This document shows positions 26,276-34,446 of a stretch of DNA of 64,000 nt, in pieces. Below the pieces are notes generated by a model, which did not search any database, was not told where the DNA came from, and was given only the letters and a program-made list of their open reading frames with translations. Both the position numbers and the translations under genes were made by a program. The stretch is from Pseudomonas sp. GM41(2012) (GTDB lineage: Bacteria; Pseudomonadota; Gammaproteobacteria; Pseudomonadales; Pseudomonadaceae): positions 620,001 to 684,000 of the forward strand of contig NZ_AKJN02000007.1 in assembly GCF_000282315.2 (NCBI RefSeq), given 5' to 3'. Position 1 is the stretch's first letter. The number at the start of each line of letters is the position of its first letter.

Positions 26276-26345
26276 GTAGGTGCCAAGCCTTCACCGGCAC
26301 GCACATGAACCCGTGCAAGACCCCGAGGTCTTTGGGAGCTCCACC

Positions 26346-28295
26346 ATGTTGAACACCCTTCTTCCAATCCTGTTGTTCGCAGCCCTGGGCCTTGCCGTCC
26401 TCGGCGCGTTGCGGCGGGTGGCTATGTGGCGCCGAGGCCGGGCTTCGAAAGTCGACCTGATCGGCGGCCTGTTCGCCATGCCCAAGCGCTATATGGTCGA
26501 TTTGCACCATGTCGTCGCGCGGGACAAATACATCGCCAACACTCACGTGGCCACGGCCGGTGGTGCGGTGGCGTCGATTGTGCTGGCGATCCTGGTTCAC
26601 GGTTTCGGCCTGCACAATCGCATTCTCGGTGTTGCCCTGTTGATTGCCTCGGCGGTGATGTTCGTCGGTGCGATTTTCATGTTCCTGCGTCGTCGCAACC
26701 CACCGGCTCGCCTTTCCAAAGGGCCATGGATGCGTCTGCCGAAAAGCCTGTTGGCGTTCTCTGCGAGCTTCTTCCTGTTGACCCTGCCGGTCGCCGGCAT
26801 CCTCCCGGAAAACTTCGGCGGTTGGGTGGTGGCAGCGATCCTCGGCGTCGGTGTGCTGTGGGGCGTTAGCGAACTGTTCTTCGGCATGACCTGGGGCGGG
26901 CCGATGAAGCACGCCTTTGCCGGTGCCTTGCACCTGGCCTGGCACCGTCGCGCCGAACGCTTTGGTGGCGGCCGCTCCACCGGTTTGAAACCGCTGGACC
27001 TGAGCGATCCAACCGCGCCACTGGGCGTGGAAAAACCCAAGGATTTCACCTGGAACCAACTGCTCGGCTTCGACGCCTGCGTGCAGTGCGGTAAGTGCGA
27101 AGCCGCATGCCCGGCGTTCGCCGCCGGCCAGCCGCTGAACCCGAAAAAGCTGATTCAAGACATGGTCGTCGGCCTTGCCGGTGGCACTGATGCCAAATTC
27201 GCCGGCAGCCCGTATCCGGGCAAGGCCATCGGCGAACACGCCGGCAACCCGCATCAACCGATCGTCAACGGCCTGGTGGACGCTGAAACCTTGTGGTCCT
27301 GCACCACTTGCCGCGCCTGCGTCGAGGAGTGCCCGATGATGATCGAGCACGTCGACGCCATCGTCGACATGCGCCGCCATCTGACCCTGGAAAAAGGCGC
27401 GACCCCGAACAAGGGCGCCGAAGTCCTCGAAAACCTGATCGCCACCGACAACCCTGGCGGTTTCGCCCCGGGCGGGCGGATGAACTGGGCGGCGGACTTG
27501 AACCTCAATCTGATGAGCGAGAAGAAGTCGGTCGACGTGCTGTTCTGGGTCGGCGACGGTGCCTTCGACATGCGCAACCAGCGCACCCTGCGCGCCTTCG
27601 TCAAAGTGCTGAAAGCGGCCAAGGTCGACTTCGCGGTACTGGGCCTCGAAGAGCGCGACAGCGGTGACGTAGCCCGACGTCTGGGCGACGAAGCGACCTT
27701 CCAGTTGTTGGCCAAACGCAACATCCAGACTCTGGCCAAATACAGCTTCAACCGCATCGTCACCTGCGACCCGCACAGCTTCCACGTGCTGAAAAACGAG
27801 TACGGCGCCTTCGACGGCAACTACCTCGTGCAGCACCACAGCACCTACATGGCGGAAATCATCGGCGCTGGCGCCCTGAACCTCGGCCAGCACAAAGGCA
27901 GCAGCGTGACTTATCACGACCCTTGCTACCTCGGCCGCTACAACGGCGAATACGAGGCACCGCGTGAAGTGCTGCGCGCCCTGGGTATCGAGATCAAGGA
28001 AATGCAACGCTCCGGTTTCCGCTCGCGCTGCTGCGGCGGTGGTGGCGGTGCGCCGATCACCGACATCCCGGGCAAGCAACGGATCCCCGACATGCGCATG
28101 GAAGACATCCGCGAAACCGGCGCCGAACTGGTGGCCGTGGGTTGTCCACAGTGCACCGCGATGCTCGAAGGCGTGGTCGAACCAAGACCGTTGATCAAGG
28201 ACATCGCCGAACTGGTGGCGGACGCGTTGCTCGAAGATGCGGCCCCGAGCAAGCCGACCAAACCGGCCCAACGTGAACCTGCGGAGGCCCACTGA
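26346..28295 (+). CDS. dgcB: Dimethylglycine demethylation iron-sulphur protein DgcB
   Basis: The 649-residue membrane-linked Fe-S protein has several N-terminal hydrophobic helices (residues about 3-20, 75-95, 100-120, 140-180). Two [4Fe-4S] motifs follow (CVQCGKCEAACP; CTTCRACVEECP), and then a CCG-type domain (CCGGGGGAPITD). It resembles HdrD/GlpC-like electron-transfer subunits and probably passes electrons from DgcA towards quinone or the ETF pair. Start ATG at 26346. The stop overlaps the next ATG (TGATG), so it is translationally coupled to the ETF-like gene. Confidence 0.93.
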   Translation: MLNTLLPILLFAALGLAVLGALRRVAMWRRGRASKVDLIGGLFAMPKRYMVDLHHVVARDKYIANTHVATAGGAVASIVLAILVHGFGLHNRILGVALLIASAVMFVGAIFMFLRRRNPPARLSKGPWMRLPKSLLAFSASFFLLTLPVAGILPENFGGWVVAAILGVGVLWGVSELFFGMTWGGPMKHAFAGALHLAWHRRAERFGGGRSTGLKPLDLSDPTAPLGVEKPKDFTWNQLLGFDACVQCGKCEAACPAFAAGQPLNPKKLIQDMVVGLAGGTDAKFAGSPYPGKAIGEHAGNPHQPIVNGLVDAETLWSCTTCRACVEECPMMIEHVDAIVDMRRHLTLEKGATPNKGAEVLENLIATDNPGGFAPGGRMNWAADLNLNLMSEKKSVDVLFWVGDGAFDMRNQRTLRAFVKVLKAAKVDFAVLGLEERDSGDVARRLGDEATFQLLAKRNIQTLAKYSFNRIVTCDPHSFHVLKNEYGAFDGNYLVQHHSTYMAEIIGAGALNLGQHKGSSVTYHDPCYLGRYNGEYEAPREVLRALGIEIKEMQRSGFRSRCCGGGGGAPITDIPGKQRIPDMRMEDIRETGAELVAVGCPQCTAMLEGVVEPRPLIKDIAELVADALLEDAAPSKPTKPAQREPAEAH

Positions 28296-29515
28296 TGAGC
28301 GACATTATCCGCCGCGACCCACGCGCCGAATGGATCGCCCGTAACCGTCTGCACCCGCTGCACGCGGCCATGCAACCGGCGCAACACAGCTGGATGGGGC
28401 CTAACGGCGTCATCCGCAAGAATCCTCACGGGATCGGTTTTATCGGTCCCAACGGGATCAAGCGAATCGACCGCAGCGGCGCTCAACAGGGCGGGGCGAC
28501 TAAACGCTCGGCCGCGGTTGAAGTGCAATTGCCGCTGCATCAAGTGCCACAACCGGCGTTCTACATCAACGTGGTGCCGGACATGGTCGGCGGCCGCTTG
28601 AGCAGCCACGACCGCGACTTGCTGGGCCTGGCTCATCAGTTGGCCGGTAAGGACGGCGCGGTGTTGGCCGTGGTTTTCGGCGAACACAAAGAAAACGCCT
28701 TCGCCACCGCTGGCGTCGATCGCTTGCTGGTGCTGGATGGCGAAGAGTTCAGTGGTTATGCACCGGAACAACGGGTCCAGGGCCTGCGGGCTGTGGATAA
28801 CCAGTTCAGCCCGCGTCACTGGTTGCTGCCGGACAGTCGCAGCGGTGGTGGTGAATTGGGTCGACGCTTTGCCGCCGCGCTGGGCGAACGCCCGGCCACG
28901 CGGGTCTGGCAGGTCAAGGATCAGGAATGCATCGGCCGCGCCGGTGCCGGTTTGCAAGACCTTGCGCGCCCGGTGGCACGCTTGATTCTGGCTGCCATCG
29001 AGTGCGCCGAACCTGTGAGCGAAACCCGTCACGAGGCCTTGCCGGTGGAGTTATCCACAGCCGTGGCGCGCAGCTTGTCGCGCATCGAGGATTTGGGCGC
29101 AGTGGCGGTGGACCCGGCGGCGATTCCGATGGCCGAAGCCGAGTTCATCTTCTCCGGCGGCAACGGGGTCAAGGACTGGGGGCTTTTCCACAGGACCGCC
29201 GAGGCGTTGGGTGCTACCGAAGGCGCCTCCCGTGTGGCGGTGGACGATGGCTTCATGGCGCGCGACCGCCAGGTCGGCGCGTCCGGCACCTGGGTCACTG
29301 CGCGGGTTTACGTGGCGGTGGGGATTTCCGGGGCGATCCAGCACCTGCAAGGCATCGGTGCCTGCGACAAGGTGGTGGCGATCAACCTCGACCCTGGCTG
29401 CGACATGATCAAACGGGCCGACCTGTCGGTGATCGGCGAGAGCGCCGAGATTCTTCAAGCCTTGATCGATGCGGTAGAGGCTTACCGCAATGAAGCCAAG
29501 CGCGATGCGGCTTAA
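28295..29515 (+). CDS. Electron transfer flavoprotein alpha-like subunit (dgc-linked)
   Basis: The C-terminal third carries the EtfA FAD-domain signature (VGASGTWVTARVYVAVGISG; VVAINLDPGCDMIKRADLSV). The N-terminal ~65 residues are an unusual extension (RAEWIARNRLHPLHAAMQ...). It is probably dedicated to dimethylglycine demethylation. It overlaps dgcB by one base and precedes the beta-like gene by 15 bp. It differs from housekeeping EtfA in the extension and in its pathway-linked position. Confidence 0.9.
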   Translation: MSDIIRRDPRAEWIARNRLHPLHAAMQPAQHSWMGPNGVIRKNPHGIGFIGPNGIKRIDRSGAQQGGATKRSAAVEVQLPLHQVPQPAFYINVVPDMVGGRLSSHDRDLLGLAHQLAGKDGAVLAVVFGEHKENAFATAGVDRLLVLDGEEFSGYAPEQRVQGLRAVDNQFSPRHWLLPDSRSGGGELGRRFAAALGERPATRVWQVKDQECIGRAGAGLQDLARPVARLILAAIECAEPVSETRHEALPVELSTAVARSLSRIEDLGAVAVDPAAIPMAEAEFIFSGGNGVKDWGLFHRTAEALGATEGASRVAVDDGFMARDRQVGASGTWVTARVYVAVGISGAIQHLQGIGACDKVVAINLDPGCDMIKRADLSVIGESAEILQALIDAVEAYRNEAKRDAA

Positions 29516-29530
29516 GGAAAGGAAAGGGTT

Positions 29531-30301
29531 ATGAGCACGAAAATCATCAGCCTGGTGTCCATCGGCGCCCACCCGACCTCCGGCCGGCCACGTCGCGCGG
29601 AACAGGATGCGCGGGCGGTGGAGCTGGGTCTGCAGCTTGCTGGGGATAACCTGCAAGTGCTGCATGCCGGCGACGTCGCGGAGCCGGCGTTGCGTGCCTA
29701 TTTGGGCATGGGCCTGGAACAGTTGCATGTGCTGGAGCAACCGGAAGGCGCCGATGCGCTACCGGCATTGACCGCGTATTTGCGTGACGCCGGGGCACAG
29801 GTCGTGCTGACCGGCAGTCAGGCGGAAACCGGTGAAGGCTCGGGCATGTTGCCGTTCTTGCTGGCCGAAAGCCTGGGCTGGCCGCTGGTCGTGGGGCTGG
29901 CTCAAGTTGAATCCATCGACGGTAATTCAGCGCTGGTGCTGCAAGCCTTGCCTCGCGGTCAGCGCCGTCGGTTGAAAGTGCGGCTGCCGTTCCTCGCAAC
30001 TGTGGATAACGCTGCACCGAAACCTCGGCAGAGCGCCTACGGCCCGGCCCGACGCGGGGTGTTGCAGGCGGATGAAGTCGAAGTGATCGACGATGAACTG
30101 CTGGCGGTTGCCACGCTGCAACCGGCCAAGCCACGGCCTAAACGCTTGAAGGTGATCAAGGCCAAGAGCGGCGCGGACCGGATGAAAGCCGCGACGGCCA
30201 AGGCCAGCGGTGGCGGCGGGCAGGTGCTTAAAGGCGTGACTGCGCAAGCAGGTGCCGAGGCGATCCTCAAGTTGCTGATCGAAGAAGGCGTAGTCCGCTA
30301 A
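29531..30301 (+). CDS. Electron transfer flavoprotein beta-like subunit (dgc-linked)
   Basis: The 256-residue EtfB-like protein (ISLVSIGAHPTSGRPRRAEQ; VLTGSQAETGEGSGMLPFLLAESLG) is the partner of the gene before it. Its C-terminal tail is lysine-rich (KPRPKRLKVIKAKSGADRMK), more basic than in usual EtfB. It closes the dgc operon; the REPIN just after it is split by the IS110 element. Confidence 0.9.
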   Translation: MSTKIISLVSIGAHPTSGRPRRAEQDARAVELGLQLAGDNLQVLHAGDVAEPALRAYLGMGLEQLHVLEQPEGADALPALTAYLRDAGAQVVLTGSQAETGEGSGMLPFLLAESLGWPLVVGLAQVESIDGNSALVLQALPRGQRRRLKVRLPFLATVDNAAPKPRQSAYGPARRGVLQADEVEVIDDELLAVATLQPAKPRPKRLKVIKAKSGADRMKAATAKASGGGGQVLKGVTAQAGAEAILKLLIEEGVVR

Positions 30302-30322
30302 CGGACATCCAGTGAAGATCTA

Positions 30323-30407
30323 ATGTGGGAGCGAGCCTGCTCGCGAAAGGGGTGGGTCAGTCAACATTTCCGGTGACTGACCCACCCCTTTCGCGAGCAG
30401 GCTCGCT
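30323..30407. repeat. REPIN interrupted by the IS110 element
   Basis: The left arm (ATGTGGGAGCGAGCCTGCTC) is whole. The right arm runs to GAGCAGGCTCGCT at 30407 and then stops. The missing CCCACAG resumes at 31585, after the insertion, so the REPIN was intact before the element arrived. Confidence 0.9.
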
Positions 30408-30422
30408 TGTATGGTAGGACTT

Positions 30423-30575
30423 GAAGGGAGGAGAAGGGACAAGGCTCGATTCTGACTGTTGACGCAGTACAGACCGTGGGAGAGTTCGCCCCTCCTCCTT
30501 TCACCCAAGCGCCGATAAAGAATGCATCGGGCCTAGACCGACGATAGGAACAAGCCTGCGCCCCTGGGTGAGCCC
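30423..30575 (+). ncRNA. Predicted bridge RNA of the IS110 element
   Basis: There are two stem-loops. Stem 1 pairs 30423-30433 with 30492-30502 (11 bp, one G-U). Its loop holds AGGCTCG (30442-30448), identical to the 7 bases left of the target CT core, and GTGGGAG (30476-30482), complementary to CTCCCAC on the right. Stem 2 pairs TCACCCA (30501-30507) with TGGGTGA (30565-30571). Its loop holds AGAAT (30519-30523), matching the element's right end before CT, and ACAAG (30550-30554), complementary to CTTGT at the left end. This is the target-loop and donor-loop layout of IS621 bridge RNAs. Exact RNA ends are estimates. Confidence 0.8.
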
Positions 30576-30611
30576 TTCAAGTGCTTAAAACCATATCCCG
30601 GAGGAAATCCT

Positions 30612-31559
30612 ATGGCAATGCCGGTTTCTGCTTCAAAGCCGATCGTGGGCGTGGATGTCGCCAAGAATGAGTTGGTGATTTATCACGCCGAACTGGGCCT
30701 GCTTGAAGAGATTCCCAACAATAAAACAGCCATCAAGAAGTGGTTGAAGGCCTTGCCGAGCACGGTGGCCATTGCCGTCGAAGCCACCAATATCTACCAC
30801 TTGGAGTTCGCCGATCTGGCCTACGAGGCCGGATGCGTGATTTACATGGTGGGCGGCTATGAACTCAAGCATTACCGCGAAGGTGTGAAGGTCCGTGCCA
30901 AAACTGATGCACTGGATGCCAAGTTGCTTGCTCGGTATCTGAAAAATGAACATGAAGAGCTTCACCCATGGACCCCGCCATCCCCACTATACCGCCAGCT
31001 GCTGAGTCTTTTCCGCCGCCGGGCGGCGTTGGTCCAGGCAAGGGTCGGCCTGGTGCAAAGCTGGGCCAATGAGCCGCTGCTCAAGACCGCTTTTGCCGAA
31101 CAAGTGAAGTCCATGCAACAGCTTGAGATGCTGATCGAGAAGACGATCAACGATCAGCTCAAAGAAGCCGGTTTGCTGGGCCAGTTAAAACGCTGTCTGA
31201 AAGTGGAAGGCATTGGTTTTTTGACAGGTGCGCGTTTGATCACGGCGTTTCAGCGGGGTGACTTCAGAAACGCGGATGCCTTTATCGCCTTTCTGGGAAT
31301 GGATTTGCGGGTATCAAAATCAGGGCAAAAAGACGGCCGCCGCAGTTTGACCAAGCGCGGTGACCCGGAGGCTCGGCGGCTGCTGCACAATGCGGCAATG
31401 TCGGCGAGTCGCACCGAGGCCTGGAAAGATTTTTATCAAGAACAAAGAGCTCGGGGTTTCAGCACCACTCAAGCATTGGTGATGCTGGCTCGAAAGCTCG
31501 CTCGGGTGGTATTCGCTCTGCTAAAGGGGCAGGACGAATACCAACCGAAAGTCAGTTGA
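30612..31559 (+). CDS. IS110-family DEDD recombinase/transposase
   Basis: The 315-residue protein has an N-terminal RuvC-like DEDD domain with Asp15, Glu57, Asp99 and Asp102 (GVDVAKNE; AVEATNIY; AKTDALDAKLLARY). A Transposase_20 C-terminal domain follows, whose probable catalytic serine is Ser237 in VSKSGQKDG. All catalytic residues are present and the frame is unbroken, so the element may be active. A strong GGAGGA lies 7 bases before the ATG, directly after the predicted bridge RNA. Confidence 0.95.
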   Translation: MAMPVSASKPIVGVDVAKNELVIYHAELGLLEEIPNNKTAIKKWLKALPSTVAIAVEATNIYHLEFADLAYEAGCVIYMVGGYELKHYREGVKVRAKTDALDAKLLARYLKNEHEELHPWTPPSPLYRQLLSLFRRRAALVQARVGLVQSWANEPLLKTAFAEQVKSMQQLEMLIEKTINDQLKEAGLLGQLKRCLKVEGIGFLTGARLITAFQRGDFRNADAFIAFLGMDLRVSKSGQKDGRRSLTKRGDPEARRLLHNAAMSASRTEAWKDFYQEQRARGFSTTQALVMLARKLARVVFALLKGQDEYQPKVS

Positions 31560-31624
31560 GGGCTTCCCCTCAACCATAGAATCTCCCACAGGGGGCTCGT
31601 GTCACCGACATTTATGGGGAAATA

Positions 31625-32191
31625 ATGACCGTTGAATTTCGTTCGGCTCTGCGCGCGGATGCGCGGGAGATTGCTCGTCTGTTCCAGATTTCATCAGAGG
31701 GCGCTGCAGATTACATCTGGAGCCAGCTCGCGCAACCCGGTCAGGACCTGCTGGACGTGGGCGCCAGTCGTTACGCCCGTGACGACGTCGATTTTTCTTA
31801 TCAGAACTGCCTCATCGCCGAGGTGCAGGGAAACGTCATCGGCATGATGCACAGCTACGTGATGCGTCACGACCCTCTGGCGCCTCCAGTGACCGATCCA
31901 GTCCTGGCCCCGTACGCCAAAATGGAAATCCCCGACACCCTCTACATCTCCAGCCTCGCGCTGCATGAAGGCTGGCGAAACCAGGGGCTGGGCAAGCAAT
32001 TCCTCGCCTACGCTTACGACCGTGCCAACCAGCTAGGGCTCAATGGCTTGAGCCTGATCGACTACGCGGTAAACACCGGCGCCCGCCGGTTTTACGAGCG
32101 ACATGGCTTTCGTATCGTCGACACCTGCCAGATCACGCCCCATCCGATGATTCGGGTCACGGGTGAGGCCTATCTGATGTATCGGCCCTGA
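31625..32191 (+). CDS. GNAT-family N-acetyltransferase
   Basis: The 188-residue protein shows the GNAT acetyl-CoA-binding region (LYISSLALHEGWRNQGLGKQ, the Q/RxxGxG/A motif) and the C-terminal GARRFYERHGF strand-helix typical of the fold. The substrate is unknown. It begins 33 bp after the end of the IS110 element and so may have lost its native upstream sequence. No partner gene is evident. Confidence 0.87.
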   Translation: MTVEFRSALRADAREIARLFQISSEGAADYIWSQLAQPGQDLLDVGASRYARDDVDFSYQNCLIAEVQGNVIGMMHSYVMRHDPLAPPVTDPVLAPYAKMEIPDTLYISSLALHEGWRNQGLGKQFLAYAYDRANQLGLNGLSLIDYAVNTGARRFYERHGFRIVDTCQITPHPMIRVTGEAYLMYRP

Positions 32192-32285
32192 TGAGCTACA
32201 TTTTTCTATGAGCTGGCTTTCCATGAGCAGGGCGGGGTGGCAGCAGCGCTAATTCCTCAAACTCGTTTTCAAGAATGGGTTGAAC

Positions 32286-33467
32286 ATGGGAGCGGTCAGT
32301 CGACGTGAGACCTGTCTGATCGGTGGCGTGATGCTTGTTGTGTTTTTTCTGGTTGTAACCACGCGTTCGATAGCTGATACCAGAAAGGAAGATCCGGATT
32401 TTTACAAATGGCTGGCGTCTGAACAGGGACAAACAGCGTCCCTGGCGCAGATGAAACAGCAATGCGACAAGGTGCTGGATGCTGAAAAGAACCTGAATTG
32501 TTCAGTGTCCGTTTTCTCCCGAATGTTCGAGGCCAAAACCGCAAACCTGATCCCCGAGTATTATCTGGCGATCAAGCGTCGTCATGCTCAGGCAATCGCG
32601 AATGACCCTGAACTCAACGCGATGTTCTCCATGTTCGGCAGCGAATCCCTCGCGACCCTGCGGGCGCTCGGCGATTTTTCGGTGACAAGAACCAAGCGAC
32701 ACGAGGTGCTGGCGATTCATCCTTACGCCAGCGACAGTCACGTCACTGACGAGGTGCTGCCTTACCTCGATGTCAAAGCGGCCAATGGTGTCTCTTCGCG
32801 CTTCATTCTGGACACTGGGGCACCGCAAACCCGGGTTAACCACGACACCGCGAAGCTGATGGGTATCAGGTTATTAACCGACTCTCACTATGGCTACAGC
32901 ACGTTTTATGGTGAACGTGACCTGTCTGCCAAACTCGGGATCTTTGAGTCTTTAACGATAGGCTCAAGCGAGTTCAGAAACGTCCTGGTGTTTGTCAGCG
33001 ACCGGGATAACTTACTGGGGCTTGATCTGATCGGTAAGTTGGGGCGTTTGAAGGTCACCAAAAAGACCCTGGAGATTAACGCCGAACCTCCCGCGCGATG
33101 CGATTCGCGAATTAACTACGCGCGCATGGACATTAATCAACGACTGACCATTGCCGCACGCCTGGATCGTCGGGCCACGCCGGTGATTATTGACACCGGC
33201 AATGTTGATTACCTGACATCGTCCTCGCCCGGCAACTCACCCGTTCATGTCACCGATGAACCTCGTTCCCAAACCTTCAAGGGTGAATTGAGCCTGTCGG
33301 GCCATATCCAATCGATCACCTACAACTACTACCCGGACTTTACGATTCCTCCGTCGTTATTGCTGGGTCAGTACGTGCCTTCGCTTTTGCTTGGGTGGGG
33401 TGCATTCAATGATTATGAGTTGAATCTGGATATCGACTCGGGATGGTCGTGTTTCAACAGGACCTGA
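32286..33467 (+). CDS. Membrane-anchored protein with two retropepsin-like DTG motifs
   Basis: The product is about 393 residues. An N-terminal transmembrane segment (residues about 10-28, TCLIGGVMLVVFFLVVTTRS) is followed by a helical part. Two aspartic-protease motifs follow at Asp176 (FILDTGAPQTRV) and Asp303 (VIIDTGNVDYL), each followed by a beta-rich lobe with LLGLDLI- and LLLGWGAF-like segments. Two DTG lobes in one chain suggest a self-contained, pepsin-like active site facing the periplasm. The start is uncertain (TTG at 32280 or ATG at 32286) because no strong ribosome site is seen. Substrate unknown; low codon bias compared with its neighbours hints at transfer. Confidence 0.75.
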   Translation: MGAVSRRETCLIGGVMLVVFFLVVTTRSIADTRKEDPDFYKWLASEQGQTASLAQMKQQCDKVLDAEKNLNCSVSVFSRMFEAKTANLIPEYYLAIKRRHAQAIANDPELNAMFSMFGSESLATLRALGDFSVTRTKRHEVLAIHPYASDSHVTDEVLPYLDVKAANGVSSRFILDTGAPQTRVNHDTAKLMGIRLLTDSHYGYSTFYGERDLSAKLGIFESLTIGSSEFRNVLVFVSDRDNLLGLDLIGKLGRLKVTKKTLEINAEPPARCDSRINYARMDINQRLTIAARLDRRATPVIIDTGNVDYLTSSSPGNSPVHVTDEPRSQTFKGELSLSGHIQSITYNYYPDFTIPPSLLLGQYVPSLLLGWGAFNDYELNLDIDSGWSCFNRT

Positions 33468-33479
33468 TCGTGGTTACCC

Positions 33480-34075
33480 ACAATCCCTGTTAGTGCTTCT
33501 GTGGATAACGTGTTCGCCCATCGCTACACCCCATACAAACCAGGCCCTGCAACCCTTCGTACAAAAAACAACCAGCCTAACTTGCGGTTTTTTCAGGCTT
33601 TTTCCAGAGGATAACTTTGGACGCGAGCCAATACTTGCCCCCAATCTCTGTTAGCGCATCTGTGGATAAGATGTTCGCTGTCCTCTGCAGGCCATATAGA
33701 ACGGGCCTATCAGGCGACTGATCAAAAAACGATCAAATCATCGTTTTAAGCCGGTAAACCTCGTGCAAACCCCGATTTATCGCGGCTTCCAACGGTTTTC
33801 CACAGATCTGCCCAAGTTGCCCCCAAAGTCTGTTGGCGTTTCTGTGGATAAGGTGTTCGCCATCCTCTGCAAGCCACGTATAACGTGCCTTTCAAGCTTT
33901 CGATCAAAAAACAACCAATCGTTGTTCAAAACCCTGCTTCTGGATAAGTCACGGATTTTCTTCAGTTTCTGTGGAGAAAGTTTCCACGAAATCCACACTT
34001 GTCCCCATTAACTGTGGGTGGAGGTGTGGATAACTTGTTCGCGAAACCCTGGAAGCCACGTGGCGTATAGGCCTG
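33480..34075. repeat. Tandem ~160-182-bp repeat carrying DnaA boxes
   Basis: Three degenerate units and a partial fourth share TTGCCCCCAA, TCTGTTAGCG, TCTGTGGATAA and TGTTCGC. Several also share GATCAAAAAACAACC. A perfect DnaA box TGTGGATAA lies at 33500-33508, 33661-33669, 33843-33851 and 34025-34033. A fifth in reverse orientation (TTATCCACA) follows at 34171-34179. The region is AT-richer than its surroundings and no gene here is convincing. Confidence 0.8.
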
Positions 34076-34446
34076 AATGGAATAGATCAGATTTCATACA
34101 GTTCTAAATGGGTTCCTTGACTTCGAACTCTCGGCTGTCTTCACTCACAGGGCACAAGGACAGCCGCCACTTATCCACATCTGGTTCAGGGAGAACGCGT
34201 GATGGATAGCCAGCCACTTCGCTCGCCCCCGATTCTCTACGCAACCTGCGTGCCCACGCCGGCTGCTTTGTTGCGCAAGCGCATTCACCGCCATGCCGCC
34301 AATCAGCGCGCCCGTCTATAGCACCTGACATTTCCTGATGCCCCCGCTGGCTGCCGCTGAGTTCACTCAGTGGCCAGGTATTCGTTCGCCCATCGATTGC
34401 AGGCAACCGAAGAGTTGCCCCATCTGCCTGAGAGAGGAATAGACCC
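34076..34446. other. Non-coding stretch before the GMC-hydrolase gene
   Basis: Apart from the reverse DnaA box at 34171-34179 and a GAGGAA ribosome site before 34447, I see no gene or clear promoter. It presumably contains the promoter of the three-gene module. Confidence 0.5.

Larger units (their letters stand above)
30408..31584 (+). mobile_element. IS110-group insertion sequence in a REP target
   Basis: A 1,177-bp element sits between GGCTCG-CT (ending 30407) and CT-CCCACAG (CT at 31583-31584). The CT dinucleotide occurs on both sides and is the likely recombination core. There are no inverted terminal repeats, as expected for IS110. The non-coding end is long on the left (204 bp) and only about 25 bp on the right, which marks the IS110 group rather than IS1111. 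The pre-insertion site rebuilds a perfect REPIN arm. Confidence 0.9.

Noticed and set aside
30612..31559. The IS110 recombinase as an IS1111-group member
   Set aside because: The long non-coding end is upstream of the gene rather than downstream, and there are no sub-terminal inverted repeats of the IS1111 kind.
33763..34011. Small open frames on both strands in the repeat region
   Set aside because: They run through degenerate repeat units and show no start site or family resemblance.
33480..34179. The DnaA-box cluster as a chromosomal origin
   Set aside because: There is no dnaA, dnaN or rnpA/rpmH neighbour and no AT-rich melting region, and the boxes follow a tandem repeat rather than an origin layout.
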